Shown: positions 7,135 through 14,155, counted from the stretch's first letter. The stretch: DNA of 14,544 nucleotides from Hyphomicrobiales bacterium (GCA_016210825.1 JACQTM010000124.1:1-14544); one strand, 5' to 3'. Notes: generated by a model not told the origin, from the sequence alone. Made by a program: numbers and translations.

Positions 7135-7350
7135 AGCAACGATTGAAGCAATGTGGTCCATATCGCCACAGACAATGAGAATTGTCGCAAGGCCCATTCC
7201 AATACCGGGCGCGATCGTTCCAACGAGCTCGTGATCTTCGACTCCTCGGGTCTCAGGCAGCGGCGTGCAGAACGTGGCCGCCGCGTAGGTGGCCAATCAA
7301 ACCACCGCTCGAGCAGCGCGCTCGGGAACGTGGTTCGCTTTGACGGGCTG
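7135..7350. other. intergenic stretch without a convincing gene
   Basis: DNA between the metal island and the repeat copy at 7351. Open frames exist on both strands but lack a clear ribosome site and family signature. The best is a minus-strand frame, 7096-7296 (TTG start), with a hydrophobic GMGLATILIV run; it continues through operator O3, so if it was ever a gene it is now a fragment. No RNA gene or terminator seen. Confidence 0.4.
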
Positions 7351-7469
7351 ACATGTCTTGCATGAGCGGCGAATTCGCCCAAAATTTTCAGTCAATTATT
7401 ATCGGTAAAGACAGGTCGCAGTTCATGGACCGATTTTCCGGCCTGAATGCACGCGAAAGCCGCACCGCC
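7351..7469 (+). repeat. 119-bp direct repeat, copy A (partner 10148-10266)
   Basis: Aligns without gaps to 10148-10266 at a constant offset of 2797 bases, about 93 of 119 positions identical by hand count. The core 7407-7442 matches at 34 of 36. It covers the upstream region, ribosome-site area and first codons (MD.FSGLNARE.R) of the oxygenase gene. Conservation of non-coding sequence points to duplication of the 5' end of that gene rather than chance. Confidence 0.8.
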
Positions 7470-7553
7470 AAGTACAATCAGCTGCTGCGCATCGAACAGG
7501 AGCTCGGGAGTCAGGCAAAATATCTAGGCCGCGCCGCTTTGAAGGCGGATTGA
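7425..7553 (+). pseudogene. 42-codon ORF beginning with a copy of the oxygenase N-terminus
   Basis: Starts MDRFSGLNARES, near-identical to MDQFSGLNARER at the start of the 2OG-oxygenase-like gene at 10222, and carries the same upstream sequence. After about 15 codons the similarity stops and the frame continues with an unrelated, partly helical tail (ending RAALKAD) to TGA at 7553. All catalytic parts of the oxygenase are absent. Most likely a truncated duplicate, or a recombination join that put a borrowed start and promoter on other sequence. It may still be transcribed, so a functional small protein is not excluded. Confidence 0.5.
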
Positions 7554-7620
7554 AACTCTTTGTGTCACGCTTTTGCGAAGCAACCTTGCAAGTCAATCTG
7601 CATCGACACGTCGAACAGGC

Positions 7621-7950
7621 TTAGGTGGCGTGAATAGCGGCTCGCACCGGGCATCTCAGTGTGTGCGGGGACATCGGCCACAAACTTTCGCATACGACAC
7701 AGCGGCCGGGGCCGCCGCACCAGTCAATCATCATGCACTTGTGAGTACCGCCATAATCATCACGGACAAGGACTTGCGCGTCCAAGCCTTGGTTGCGCGC
7801 AAGCAGTGCATGCGTGACCGCCACCTCCAATGCGATGGCTGCGTTATAATAAGGTCCCACCTGACTCTCATCTGGTAACGCGATGAACCATCCGTCATTT
7901 TCTTTGACGACAGTGAATGCAATGCTCTCGGACATTTTATCGGTGGGCAT
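7621..7950 (-). CDS. hypothetical small protein, unrecognised
   Basis: About 109 residues from the ATG at 7950, which has AGGTG just upstream; a TTG at 7971 and an ATG at 7935 are alternatives. The first part has a coherent fold-like pattern (FTVVKENDGWFIALPDES, then GPYYNAAIALEVAVTHALLA and VLVRDDYGGTHKC), a beta-alpha-beta arrangement like that of small DUF2188-type proteins, though I do not assign it. The C-terminal part contains five cysteines, including CGGPGRCVVC, possibly a metal or redox site. It follows the DUF6455 gene by about 25 bases on the same strand, so the two are likely co-transcribed. Function unknown. Confidence 0.5.
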   Translation of the reverse strand: MPTDKMSESIAFTVVKENDGWFIALPDESQVGPYYNAAIALEVAVTHALLARNQGLDAQVLVRDDYGGTHKCMMIDWCGGPGRCVVCESLWPMSPHTLRCPVRAAIHAT

Positions 7951-7975
7951 GACACCTAAGCATTGCAGCAAACGG

Positions 7976-8239
7976 TTAATTTATCCTCTGCTCGGCGCGC
8001 ATCCTAGCGAACAGCTCCGCGTTGGGGCAGAAAGCCGGCGCGCGATCAATCGATTGATCCATTCGCGCAAGCCAATCGCGGCACATATCGTCTGCACGAC
8101 AGTACCGACAACTGTGAGTTGCCGACCTAAGGTCCATGCCGGGCCGCCCGTAAGCAAGCAATGTGATGTCCAAACCCAATCGATCCATCATTTCGGACAT
8201 GTTGGTCAACCTGCGTTCAGCCTTGTCGAACGTGAACAT
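7976..8239 (-). CDS. DUF6455 family small cysteine-motif protein
   Basis: 87 residues from the ATG at 8239, chosen because GGGAG lies seven bases upstream; a longer frame reaches 8299 without a ribosome site. The core matches DUF6455 as I know it: MMDRLGLD near the start, then C44-R-Y-C47-R-A-D-D-M-C53-RDWL, and APAFC71PNAELF near the end. The four cysteines look suited to binding a metal ion or Fe-S cluster, but no function is established for the family to my knowledge. No signal peptide, so probably cytoplasmic. First gene of a likely two-gene unit with the protein at 7621-7950. Confidence 0.75.
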   Translation of the reverse strand: MFTFDKAERRLTNMSEMMDRLGLDITLLAYGRPGMDLRSATHSCRYCRADDMCRDWLARMDQSIDRAPAFCPNAELFARMRAEQRIN

Positions 8240-8318
8240 GCGATTCTCCCAAAACAGATTTTGTATTATTGTAGGCAACACTATTGGGGCTCGTTCCATG
8301 ATCTATCGCAATTGAGGT

Positions 8319-8345
8319 GATGGGTTTCGCTGCGTTCAACCCATC
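8319..8345. repeat. REP-like intergenic palindrome
   Basis: Inverted repeat GATGGGTT ... AACCCATC with 8-base perfect arms (8319-8326, 8338-8345) and an 11-base loop, followed by CCTACG. Read on the minus strand it gives GTAGGATGGGTT...AACCCATC, a form of the short palindromic repeat scattered between genes in many proteobacteria. It may be read as a bidirectional RNA hairpin. Confidence 0.65.
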
Positions 8346-8488
8346 CTACGATACCCCATAAAATTTTACGCAAGCACAGGTGCGCTAACTGTGGGCTCGA
8401 CTTTTGCCGGATAAGGGTGCAGTTTCAACGGCGCTGGTTCCCTATACGAAGCTAGCGGTTTCGCATCAATCTGGATTCGCCAAAGACG

Positions 8489-8510
8489 CGGTGTCGATTT
8501 TATGACACCG
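8489..8510. promoter_or_regulatory. perfect 7-bp hairpin/dyad upstream of the ACP gene
   Basis: CGGTGTC (8489-8495) and GACACCG (8504-8510) enclose an AT-rich 8-base loop. It lies about 105 bases before the ACP start. No T-run follows, so it is not a classical terminator; it could be a regulator binding site or an mRNA hairpin. Nothing in the sequence tells which. Confidence 0.35.
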
Positions 8511-8616
8511 AGGGTGTTTCCTTCGCGCGTGGCAAAATCGCCATCGAATGCTCACACGCAATGTGCTGTATGACGATGCAATTCGATATTGGCGCGCAGC
8601 AAGAAAGGTGACAGTG

Positions 8617-8874
8617 ATGCCCGATGTGGCGCAAGAAATAATGAAAATCATCGCCGAAAGGTTGAACAAGAGTCATGGCGTCTTGAGTCTGTCTGATCCG
8701 CTCGATGAGCTGGGCCTAGATTCGCTGCAGGTTGTCGAATTAACATTCGTGATTGAGGAGAAATTCGACGTTGAGATTCCCTTCAACGCCAATTCCGATA
8801 TTGAAGCCAAGACGGTCGCGGATCTTATTCAAACGGTCGAAGGACTCGTCGCCGTCAAGGCGGGTTTGGCTTGA
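8617..8874 (+). CDS. acyl carrier protein, specialised type
   Basis: 85-residue acidic helical protein that carries acyl chains on a 4'-phosphopantetheine arm. The attachment motif LGLDSLQVVEL is intact with S36. The ATG at 8617 was chosen over the upstream frame because AAAGG lies about eight bases before it and because it gives normal ACP length. It is not the housekeeping AcpP, whose DSL-region sequence differs, and it lacks the long insertions of AcpXL. The stop overlaps the TTG start of the ketosynthase gene (TTGA), so the two are made together. The pair recalls NodF-NodE, but there are no nod genes nearby; the product it helps make is unknown. Confidence 0.88.
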   Translation: MPDVAQEIMKIIAERLNKSHGVLSLSDPLDELGLDSLQVVELTFVIEEKFDVEIPFNANSDIEAKTVADLIQTVEGLVAVKAGLA

Positions 8875-10085
8875 ACAGGGTCGTCGTCACCGGGTTGGGC
8901 GTTATATCGCCAGTCGGTCAGTCGGTGACGGATTATTGGACAGCACTAATTGCGGGCCATTCAGGCCTTGCGCCTCCGGTGATTGGATCGGCCGCACAGA
9001 TTAATACGAAGCTTGTCGGCCAAGTGAAGGACTTCGACCCAGCCGCGCATTTCGAGCCGCAACGGATCGGTTTGCTTGACCGCGTGTCGCAGTTTGCGGT
9101 CGTCGCGGCGCGCCAGGCGCTGGCGCAGTCGGGACTATCGCTAAACGGCAGCCTCGCGGAGAGAACCGCCGCGATCATCGGTACAGGATCGGGCGGTCAC
9201 ACCACCATCGACGAAAGCTTCCATCGGCTTTACGCGGAAAATGCCACGCGCCTGCATCCGCTGAGCATTCCGCGCGCGATGATGAGCGCGGCAGCGAGCC
9301 AAGTCTCGATGTTCTGCGGCATCAAAGGCCCTGCCTATGCCGTCGCTTCCGCCTGCGCTTCGGCAACACATGCCATCGGCCAGGCTTTCCATATGGTGAG
9401 GACTGGCGGTGCGACCTGTGCAGTGTGCGGCGGCACCGAGGCCAGCATCACCTTCGGTGCATTAAAGGGCTGGGAGGCGATGCGGATCATGGCGCCCGAT
9501 GCCTGCCGGCCGTTTTCGCGGGATCGAAAGGGTATGGTGATCGGGGAGGGCGCGGCGGTTTTGGTTCTTGAGACATTGGAGCACGCACGAGCACGAGGCG
9601 CTGACATCCTTGCGGAGATTGCCGGCTTCGGCATGAGTGCCGACGCGAAAGATCTGACCGCGCCCGACCCGGGCGGGATGGCGCGCGCGATAAACGCGGC
9701 GCTGGCGGATGCCTCTTTAGCCCCGGAGGCGATCGACTACGTCAACGCCCACGGAACCGGAACTGTCGCCAACGATGAAGCGGAGACGGCGGCGCTGCAT
9801 TTGAGCTTCGGGGGTCAAGCGCCGCGATTAGCCGTGTCATCCACCAAATCAATGGTTGGCCATGCGCTCGGTGCCGCCGGTGCGCTCGAACTCGTGGCGG
9901 TCGTGATGGCATTGCGTGACGGTATTATTCCGCCCACCATAAACTACCTTGGTCCCGATCCGGCCTGTAATCTCGATTACGTGCCGAATGAAGCACGTCG
10001 CCTGCCGGTTGGTGCGGCGCTTTCCAATTCTTTTGCGTTCGGTGGCTTGAATGCCGTAATGCTAGCGCGCAAATTTGTCGGCTGA
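8871..10085 (+). CDS. beta-ketoacyl-ACP synthase, FabF/NodE-like
   Basis: 404-residue condensing enzyme that extends an acyl chain by two carbons from malonyl-ACP. The thiolase-fold active site is complete: C162 in ASACASATHA, H294 in NAHGTGT, K326 in SSTKSMVGH, H331, and a glycine-rich NSFAFGGLNA near the C-terminus. This is the Cys-His-His class (elongating), not the decarboxylating CLF type. The start is the TTG at 8871: it gives MNRVVVTGLGVISP, the normal N-terminus, and overlaps the ACP stop. A dedicated ACP beside it suggests a specialised acyl product (long-chain, lipid A, Nod-like or secondary lipid) rather than bulk fatty acid synthesis, since no fabG, fabZ or fabD accompanies it. 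Confidence 0.93.
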   Translation: MNRVVVTGLGVISPVGQSVTDYWTALIAGHSGLAPPVIGSAAQINTKLVGQVKDFDPAAHFEPQRIGLLDRVSQFAVVAARQALAQSGLSLNGSLAERTAAIIGTGSGGHTTIDESFHRLYAENATRLHPLSIPRAMMSAAASQVSMFCGIKGPAYAVASACASATHAIGQAFHMVRTGGATCAVCGGTEASITFGALKGWEAMRIMAPDACRPFSRDRKGMVIGEGAAVLVLETLEHARARGADILAEIAGFGMSADAKDLTAPDPGGMARAINAALADASLAPEAIDYVNAHGTGTVANDEAETAALHLSFGGQAPRLAVSSTKSMVGHALGAAGALELVAVVMALRDGIIPPTINYLGPDPACNLDYVPNEARRLPVGAALSNSFAFGGLNAVMLARKFVG

Positions 10086-10147
10086 ATGACGCGCAATCTC
10101 GATAAATTTCAAGTCGCTTCGCGATGTTCCGCGCGCCCGCCGTGACG

Positions 10148-10266
10148 ACAAGTCTTGCAAGACCGGCGTTTTCGCGCGAAATTCCCGGCCAATCGTTATA
10201 GTCAAAGACAGGTCGCAGATCATGGACCAATTTTCCGGCTTGAACGCGCGTGAGCGCCGCGGCGCC
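10148..10266 (+). repeat. 119-bp direct repeat, copy B (partner 7351-7469)
   Basis: Upstream region and first 15 codons of the oxygenase gene, matching 7351-7469 without gaps. This copy contains a perfect 12-base palindrome GTCTTGCAAGAC (10152-10163) that is degraded in copy A, which suggests B is the parental, functional copy. The conserved block AAAGACAGGTCGCAG just before the ATG includes the likely ribosome site. Confidence 0.8.
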
Positions 10267-11028
10267 ATCGAACGCCTGACCAAATTCATCGCCGAGTCCG
10301 TGGATGCCGCGCGCGCGAGTGAAGTGCCGTTCTATCACCTTGAATTCGACCGGGTGTTTCCCGACGACATCTATGCCGCGATGCTGACGATGATGCCACA
10401 GGCCGCCGATTACCGGCCAATGCACGGGCGCAGCCGCGGCAACGACCTCACCGACGGCACGCATACGCGGGTGAAGATCGACCTCTATCCCGAATATATC
10501 CGCCACCTGCCACCGGAGAAAAAGGCGGTTTGGGACGTCGTCGGCCACGCGCTGTGCGCGGAGCCGGTGAAGCAGGCGTTTATCCGCAAGCTCGCGCCTG
10601 GTCTGAAAAAGCGGTTCGGCGAAAAATTCGCAAAAGTGGGAATGTATCCTATCCCGATCCTGACCCGCGACATTCCCGGCTACCGGATCAATCCGCACAC
10701 CGACACGCGCTGGAAGGGCATCACCGTCCAGCTCTATCTGCCGCGTGATGAATCCAACATCAATATCGGTACGATTTTTCACGAGGTGGCGGCGGACGGT
10801 TCGCTGCCGAAAAAGTCGCAGATGCGCTTTGCGCCCAATTCCGGCTATGCATTCGCCGTCGGCACCGACACGTGGCATTCCGCCGATCCGGTCGGGCCGG
10901 AGGTGAAGACACGGGACTCGATCCTGCTTACGTATTTTGTCGATAAGAGCCCGCTGCAAATCCTGCGCAATAGAGGCAAACGATTGGGCAATTTCCTGCT
11001 CAATGAGGTGCGTAACCGCACGCGCTGA
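10222..11028 (+). CDS. 2OG-Fe(II) dioxygenase-like protein
   Basis: 268 residues, probably cytoplasmic. The double-stranded beta-helix pattern with an iron triad is visible: H159-T-D161 in INPHTDTRWKGIT, distal H219 in TDTWHSADP, and R231 twelve residues later as the likely 2-oxoglutarate anchor. This is the layout of the prolyl-4-hydroxylase-like superfamily. The substrate is unknown. Placed after the ACP-ketosynthase pair with a 136-base gap, so it may have its own promoter, and before ftsB. It could hydroxylate an acyl or sugar product of the neighbouring genes, but this is inference only. The ATG is supported by the repeated upstream block and the AGG about ten bases before it. Confidence 0.8.
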   Translation: MDQFSGLNARERRGAIERLTKFIAESVDAARASEVPFYHLEFDRVFPDDIYAAMLTMMPQAADYRPMHGRSRGNDLTDGTHTRVKIDLYPEYIRHLPPEKKAVWDVVGHALCAEPVKQAFIRKLAPGLKKRFGEKFAKVGMYPIPILTRDIPGYRINPHTDTRWKGITVQLYLPRDESNINIGTIFHEVAADGSLPKKSQMRFAPNSGYAFAVGTDTWHSADPVGPEVKTRDSILLTYFVDKSPLQILRNRGKRLGNFLLNEVRNRTR

Positions 11029-11098
11029 AAGACGGCGGGCGCCCGAATGGCGCACAGGCGTTAGCGCGTCCTTAACGCGGCTCCCGCATTGTCAAAGC

Positions 11099-11416
11099 AT
11101 GGTCACCCGCAATCGGCTGCGAACATTTCTGACGGCGTTCGCCCTCTATGTGCTGGCGGCGTTGCTGATTGGCTATTTTGGGATCAACGCCTTCACCGGC
11201 AATCGCGGCCTGCGCGCGCAGAAGGATCTCGATCTAGAGACCACGGATCTTGACGGCGAGTTGATGCGCCTCAGGGAGGAACGGCGGCTATGGGAACGGC
11301 GCGTGGCGCTGTTGCGCTCCGAGGGCCTCGATCCCGACATGCTCGACGAGCGCGCCCGCGCGCTGCTCAATTACGCACACCCGGCCGATCTTACCCTGTT
11401 CGTCAAGCCGCAATAA
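11099..11416 (+). CDS. ftsB: FtsB/DivIC-type septum formation initiator
   Basis: 105-residue bitopic membrane protein: short cytoplasmic start, one helix at about 9-28 (FLTAFALYVLAALLIGYFGI), then a charged coiled coil (about 40-72, DGELMRLREERRLWERRVALL) and LDPDMLDERARALLNY. This is the FtsB/DivIC plan; such proteins link FtsL and FtsQ in the divisome. A short FtsB-like gene directly before pdhA is a typical alphaproteobacterial arrangement. The ATG at 11099 lacks a clear ribosome site, but it gives the expected N-terminus; the frame stays open upstream into the oxygenase gene without meaning. Confidence 0.82.
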   Translation: MVTRNRLRTFLTAFALYVLAALLIGYFGINAFTGNRGLRAQKDLDLETTDLDGELMRLREERRLWERRVALLRSEGLDPDMLDERARALLNYAHPADLTLFVKPQ

Positions 11417-11436
11417 TGGTGCGCGCCGGACCGCGC

Positions 11437-11470
11437 ATTCGACAGAATTTTTCTTGGTCCTGTGTCGAAT
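11437..11470. repeat. inverted repeat between ftsB and pdhA
   Basis: ATTCGACA (11437-11444) and TGTCGAAT (11463-11470) form an 8-base perfect stem with an 18-base T-rich loop. It starts 20 bases after the ftsB stop and 140 before pdhA. No T-run follows the stem on the plus strand, so it is at best a weak terminator; it may instead be an operator or an mRNA element in the pdh leader. Confidence 0.4.
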
Positions 11471-11579
11471 TTCCGACGCCGTAATAACGCACAAGCGTGA
11501 AACGCCAGCGCTTTCGCGGGTAGGGGATTTACGCTAAGGGATTTCAGCCAATCTCCTTGCGACCCATCCGAGGAACGCC

Positions 11580-12623
11580 ATGGCCGTGGCCAAGAAAACG
11601 CAGAGCGCGCCATCCGCCGCGCGGCAGGGTGTAACTGACAATGCCGCCAAGCCCAGTGTGGCCGATTTCACGAAGGATCAGGAGCTCGCCGCATATCGCG
11701 ACATGCTGTTGATCCGCCGCTTCGAGGAAAAGGCTGGCCAGATGTACGGCATGGGCCTGATCGGCGGATTCTGCCATCTCTATATCGGTCAGGAAGCCGT
11801 CGTCATCGGCATGCAAATGTCGATCAAGGCAGGCGATCAGGTCATCACCGGCTATCGCGACCATGGCCACATGCTCGCGAGCGGCATGGACGCCAAAGGC
11901 GTGATGGCGGAATTGACCGGCCGGCGCGGCGGCTATTCCAAGGGCAAGGGCGGCTCAATGCACATGTTCTCCGCCGAGAAGAATTTCTACGGCGGCCATG
12001 GCATCGTCGGCGCGCAAGTCTCGATCGGCACCGGGATCGCGTTCGCCAATCGCTATCGCGGCAATGACAATGTCTGCCTGACCTATTTCGGCGATGGGGC
12101 CGCAAACCAGGGGCAAGTGTACGAGAGCTTCAACATGGCGGAGCTCTGGAAACTTCCCGTCGTCTACGTCATCGAAAACAACCGCTACGCCATGGGCACG
12201 TCGGTCTCACGCTCCTCCGCGCAAACGGATTTCTCCAAGCGCGGCGTATCCTACAACATTCCCGGCGAGCAGGTGGACGGCATGGACGTGCGTGCAGTCA
12301 AGGCCGCGGGCGACAAGGCAGTGACATGGTGCCGCGGCGGTAACGGACCGTACATCCTCGAAATGATGACCTACCGCTATCGCGGTCACTCGATGTCGGA
12401 TCCGGCGAAGTATCGTACCCGCGAAGAAGTGGAGAAGGTTCGCACCACGCACGATCCGATCGAGCAGGTGCGCATGCGCCTGCTGGAAAAGAAATGGGTG
12501 AGCGAAGACGAATTGAAGAAAATCGACGCCAAGGTGCGCGAGGTTATCAACGAAGCCGCGGAATTTGCGACCCACGATCCCGAACCCGATCCGTCCGAGC
12601 TTTACACAGACATCCTGCGATGA
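11580..12623 (+). CDS. pdhA: pyruvate dehydrogenase E1 component, alpha subunit
   Basis: 347 residues. With PdhB it forms the thiamine-diphosphate enzyme that decarboxylates pyruvate and acetylates lipoyl groups of E2. The ThDP/Mg motif runs from G171-D-G173 (GDGAANQGQVYE) to N200-N201. The conserved loops GKGGSMHMF (123-131) and YRYRGHSMSDP, the latter equivalent to the phosphorylation loop of mitochondrial E1-alpha, are present. An Ala-rich, charged extension (1-30) precedes the catalytic domain. GAGGA six bases before the ATG at 11580 supports the start. First gene of the pdhABC set. Confidence 0.97.
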   Translation: MAVAKKTQSAPSAARQGVTDNAAKPSVADFTKDQELAAYRDMLLIRRFEEKAGQMYGMGLIGGFCHLYIGQEAVVIGMQMSIKAGDQVITGYRDHGHMLASGMDAKGVMAELTGRRGGYSKGKGGSMHMFSAEKNFYGGHGIVGAQVSIGTGIAFANRYRGNDNVCLTYFGDGAANQGQVYESFNMAELWKLPVVYVIENNRYAMGTSVSRSSAQTDFSKRGVSYNIPGEQVDGMDVRAVKAAGDKAVTWCRGGNGPYILEMMTYRYRGHSMSDPAKYRTREEVEKVRTTHDPIEQVRMRLLEKKWVSEDELKKIDAKVREVINEAAEFATHDPEPDPSELYTDILR

Positions 12624-12677
12624 TTGCGTCCGTCGTCCCCTTAAGCGCCGTACCGATTGCCAGAGCCTGATAGTCTC

Positions 12678-12926
12678 ATGCCAATTCAAGTTCTCATGCC
12701 CGCGCTCTCGCCCACCATGGAGAAGGGCAACCTCGCCAAGTGGCTTAAAGCTGAAGGCGACAAAATCAAATCCGGCGACGTGATCGCGGAGATCGAAACC
12801 GATAAAGCAACCATGGAAGTCGAGGCGGTCGACGAGGGCACGCTCGGTAAAATTCTTGTCCCCGAGGGCACGGCGGATGTCGCCGTGAATACGCCAATCG
12901 CAGTTATCCTGGCCGACGGCGAAGAT
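12678..12926 (+). repeat. lipoyl-domain coding repeat (partner 14156-14404 in pdhC)
   Basis: The first 83 codons of pdhB and pdhC encode nearly the same domain: residues 6-24 and 26-56 are identical in both, with single changes between. Many codons also agree. It is a paralogous domain duplication kept similar by selection or gene conversion. Confidence 0.85.
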
Positions 12927-14144
12927 GCCTCGGCGATCAAGTCCATCGCCGCAAAACCTGCCCCATCCTTCGAGACGCCCGCTACGGGGCACCCCGCTGC
13001 GCTTGCGCAGCGGGGCCCCTCACGGGCTCCTCAGGATGAGGCTCCTCGTAGCCCTCGCCCTGAAGAGGGTGTGAAAGCGCCCGTCTCGAAGGGCGAGGAC
13101 GGACACGTGGCGCCGCCGCAAATTCAGGTGCAGCCCGAAGCCGATGTGCCCGCCGGCACCGAGATGACGACCATGACCGTGCGCGAAGCCTTGCGCGATG
13201 CCATGGCCGAGGAGATGCGCCGCGACACGGCCGTGTTCGTGATCGGTGAGGAGGTCGCGGAATATCAGGGCGCCTACAAGGTTACGCAAGGGCTACTGCA
13301 GGAATTCGGCGCGCAGCGCGTGGTCGACACCCCGATCACCGAGCACGGTTTCACCGGCCTCGGGATCGGCGCCGCGTTCACGGGACTAAAGCCGATCGTT
13401 GAATTCATGACATTCAACTTCGCCATGCAGGCGATGGACCAGATCGTCAACTCGGCGGCAAAGACGCTCTACATGTCCGGCGGACAGATGCAGGCGTCCA
13501 TCGTCTTTCGCGGGCCGAATGGCGCCGCGGCGCGCGTCGCCGCCCAGCACAGCCAGGATTATTCGTCCTGGTTTTCACACATTCCCGGCCTGATTGTAAT
13601 TTCGCCCTTCTCAGCCGCCGATGCGAAGGGTTTGCTCAAATCCGCGATCCGCAATCCCAATCCGGTGATCTTTCTCGAAAACGAAATCCTCTACGGCCAA
13701 AGCTTTCCGGTGCCGAAGCTCGACGATTATCTCGTGCCGATCGGCAAGGCCAAGGTCGTACGGCCGGGCAATAATGTCACCATCGTCGCCTGGTCGATGG
13801 GCATGACCTATGCGCTCAAAGCCGCCGAGGAACTCGCCAAGAAACACATCATGGCCGAGGTGATCGATCTACGCACCTTGCGGCCGATGGACATCGAGAC
13901 GATCGTGGAGTCGGTGAAGAAAACCGGCCGCCTTGTCACTGTGGAAGAGGGCTGGGCGCAATCGGGCGTCGGCGCTGAGATCGCAGCGAAAGTAATGGAG
14001 CAAGCGTTCGATTATCTCGATGCGCCAGTCGCGCGCGTGTCGGGCAAGGATGTGCCGATGCCGTATGCGGCCAATCTGGAAAAACTCGCGCTGCCGACGG
14101 TCGAGGACGTGATCGCAGCGGCGCGCGCGGTCAGTTACCGCTGA
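12678..14144 (+). CDS. pdhB: pyruvate dehydrogenase E1 component, beta subunit, with N-terminal lipoyl domain
   Basis: 488 residues from the ATG at 12678; an in-frame TTG at 12657 is less likely because lipoyl domains start MPI.VLMPALSP. Residues 1-80 are a biotinyl/lipoyl domain with the modified lysine K43 in ETDKATM. A linker of about 80 residues follows, then the E1-beta catalytic domain (MTVREALRDAMAEEM, G190-E-E-V193, AYKVTQGL, ITEHGFTGLGIGAA) and the transketolase C-terminal domain (SMGMTYALKAAEEL, DLRTLRP). A lipoyl domain on E1-beta is a known trait of alphaproteobacteria. The linker contains a translated palindromic repeat (about 12963-13100). It lies 54 bases after pdhA with no strong ribosome site. 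Confidence 0.97.
   Translation: MPIQVLMPALSPTMEKGNLAKWLKAEGDKIKSGDVIAEIETDKATMEVEAVDEGTLGKILVPEGTADVAVNTPIAVILADGEDASAIKSIAAKPAPSFETPATGHPAALAQRGPSRAPQDEAPRSPRPEEGVKAPVSKGEDGHVAPPQIQVQPEADVPAGTEMTTMTVREALRDAMAEEMRRDTAVFVIGEEVAEYQGAYKVTQGLLQEFGAQRVVDTPITEHGFTGLGIGAAFTGLKPIVEFMTFNFAMQAMDQIVNSAAKTLYMSGGQMQASIVFRGPNGAAARVAAQHSQDYSSWFSHIPGLIVISPFSAADAKGLLKSAIRNPNPVIFLENEILYGQSFPVPKLDDYLVPIGKAKVVRPGNNVTIVAWSMGMTYALKAAEELAKKHIMAEVIDLRTLRPMDIETIVESVKKTGRLVTVEEGWAQSGVGAEIAAKVMEQAFDYLDAPVARVSGKDVPMPYAANLEKLALPTVEDVIAAARAVSYR
12963..13100. repeat. REP-like palindromic element inside the pdhB linker, translated in frame
   Basis: Nested inverted repeats within coding DNA: CCCCGCTGCGC (12992-13002) with GCGCAGCGGGG (13005-13015), 11-base perfect arms and a 2-base loop; CCTCGCCC (13053-13060) with GGGCGAGG (13091-13098); and an outer pair CTTCGAGACGCCCGC / GCGCCCGTCTCGAAG with two mismatches. 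The CATCCTTCGAGACG and CTCCTCAGGATGAGG phrases are those of short repeats I know from intergenic DNA of Bradyrhizobium relatives. Codon frame is preserved; the translation is Pro/Arg/Gly-rich instead of the Ala/Pro linker expected. Confidence 0.75.
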
Positions 14145-14155
14145 GCTCAACCGAC

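Larger units (their letters stand above)
8240..8616. other. divergent intergenic region between DUF6455 gene and ACP gene
   Basis: 377 bases holding the promoters for the leftward DUF6455 gene and the rightward ACP gene. The part next to the DUF6455 gene is AT-rich. It contains a REP-like palindrome (8319-8345) and a perfect hairpin (8489-8510), listed separately. An in-frame extension of the ACP frame to 8548 has no ribosome site and is not considered coding. No convincing sigma-70 boxes could be fixed. Confidence 0.5.

Noticed and set aside
7096..7296. Minus-strand frame with a hydrophobic GMGLATILIV segment, ahead of the ABC operon
   Set aside because: TTG start without ribosome site, and it reads through operator O3. 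It may be a gene remnant, but support is too weak to call.
7976..8299. Longer form of the DUF6455 protein
   Set aside because: The ATG at 8299 has no ribosome site, whereas the ATG at 8239 has GGGAG at good spacing.
8617..10085. nodF-nodE
   Set aside because: The arrangement is similar, but no nod box or other nodulation genes are visible and the ketosynthase sequence also fits other FabF-like groups.
12657..14144. TTG at 12657 as the pdhB start
   Set aside because: It would add seven residues before the conserved MPIQVLMPALSP start; the ATG at 12678 matches the paralogous pdhC start.
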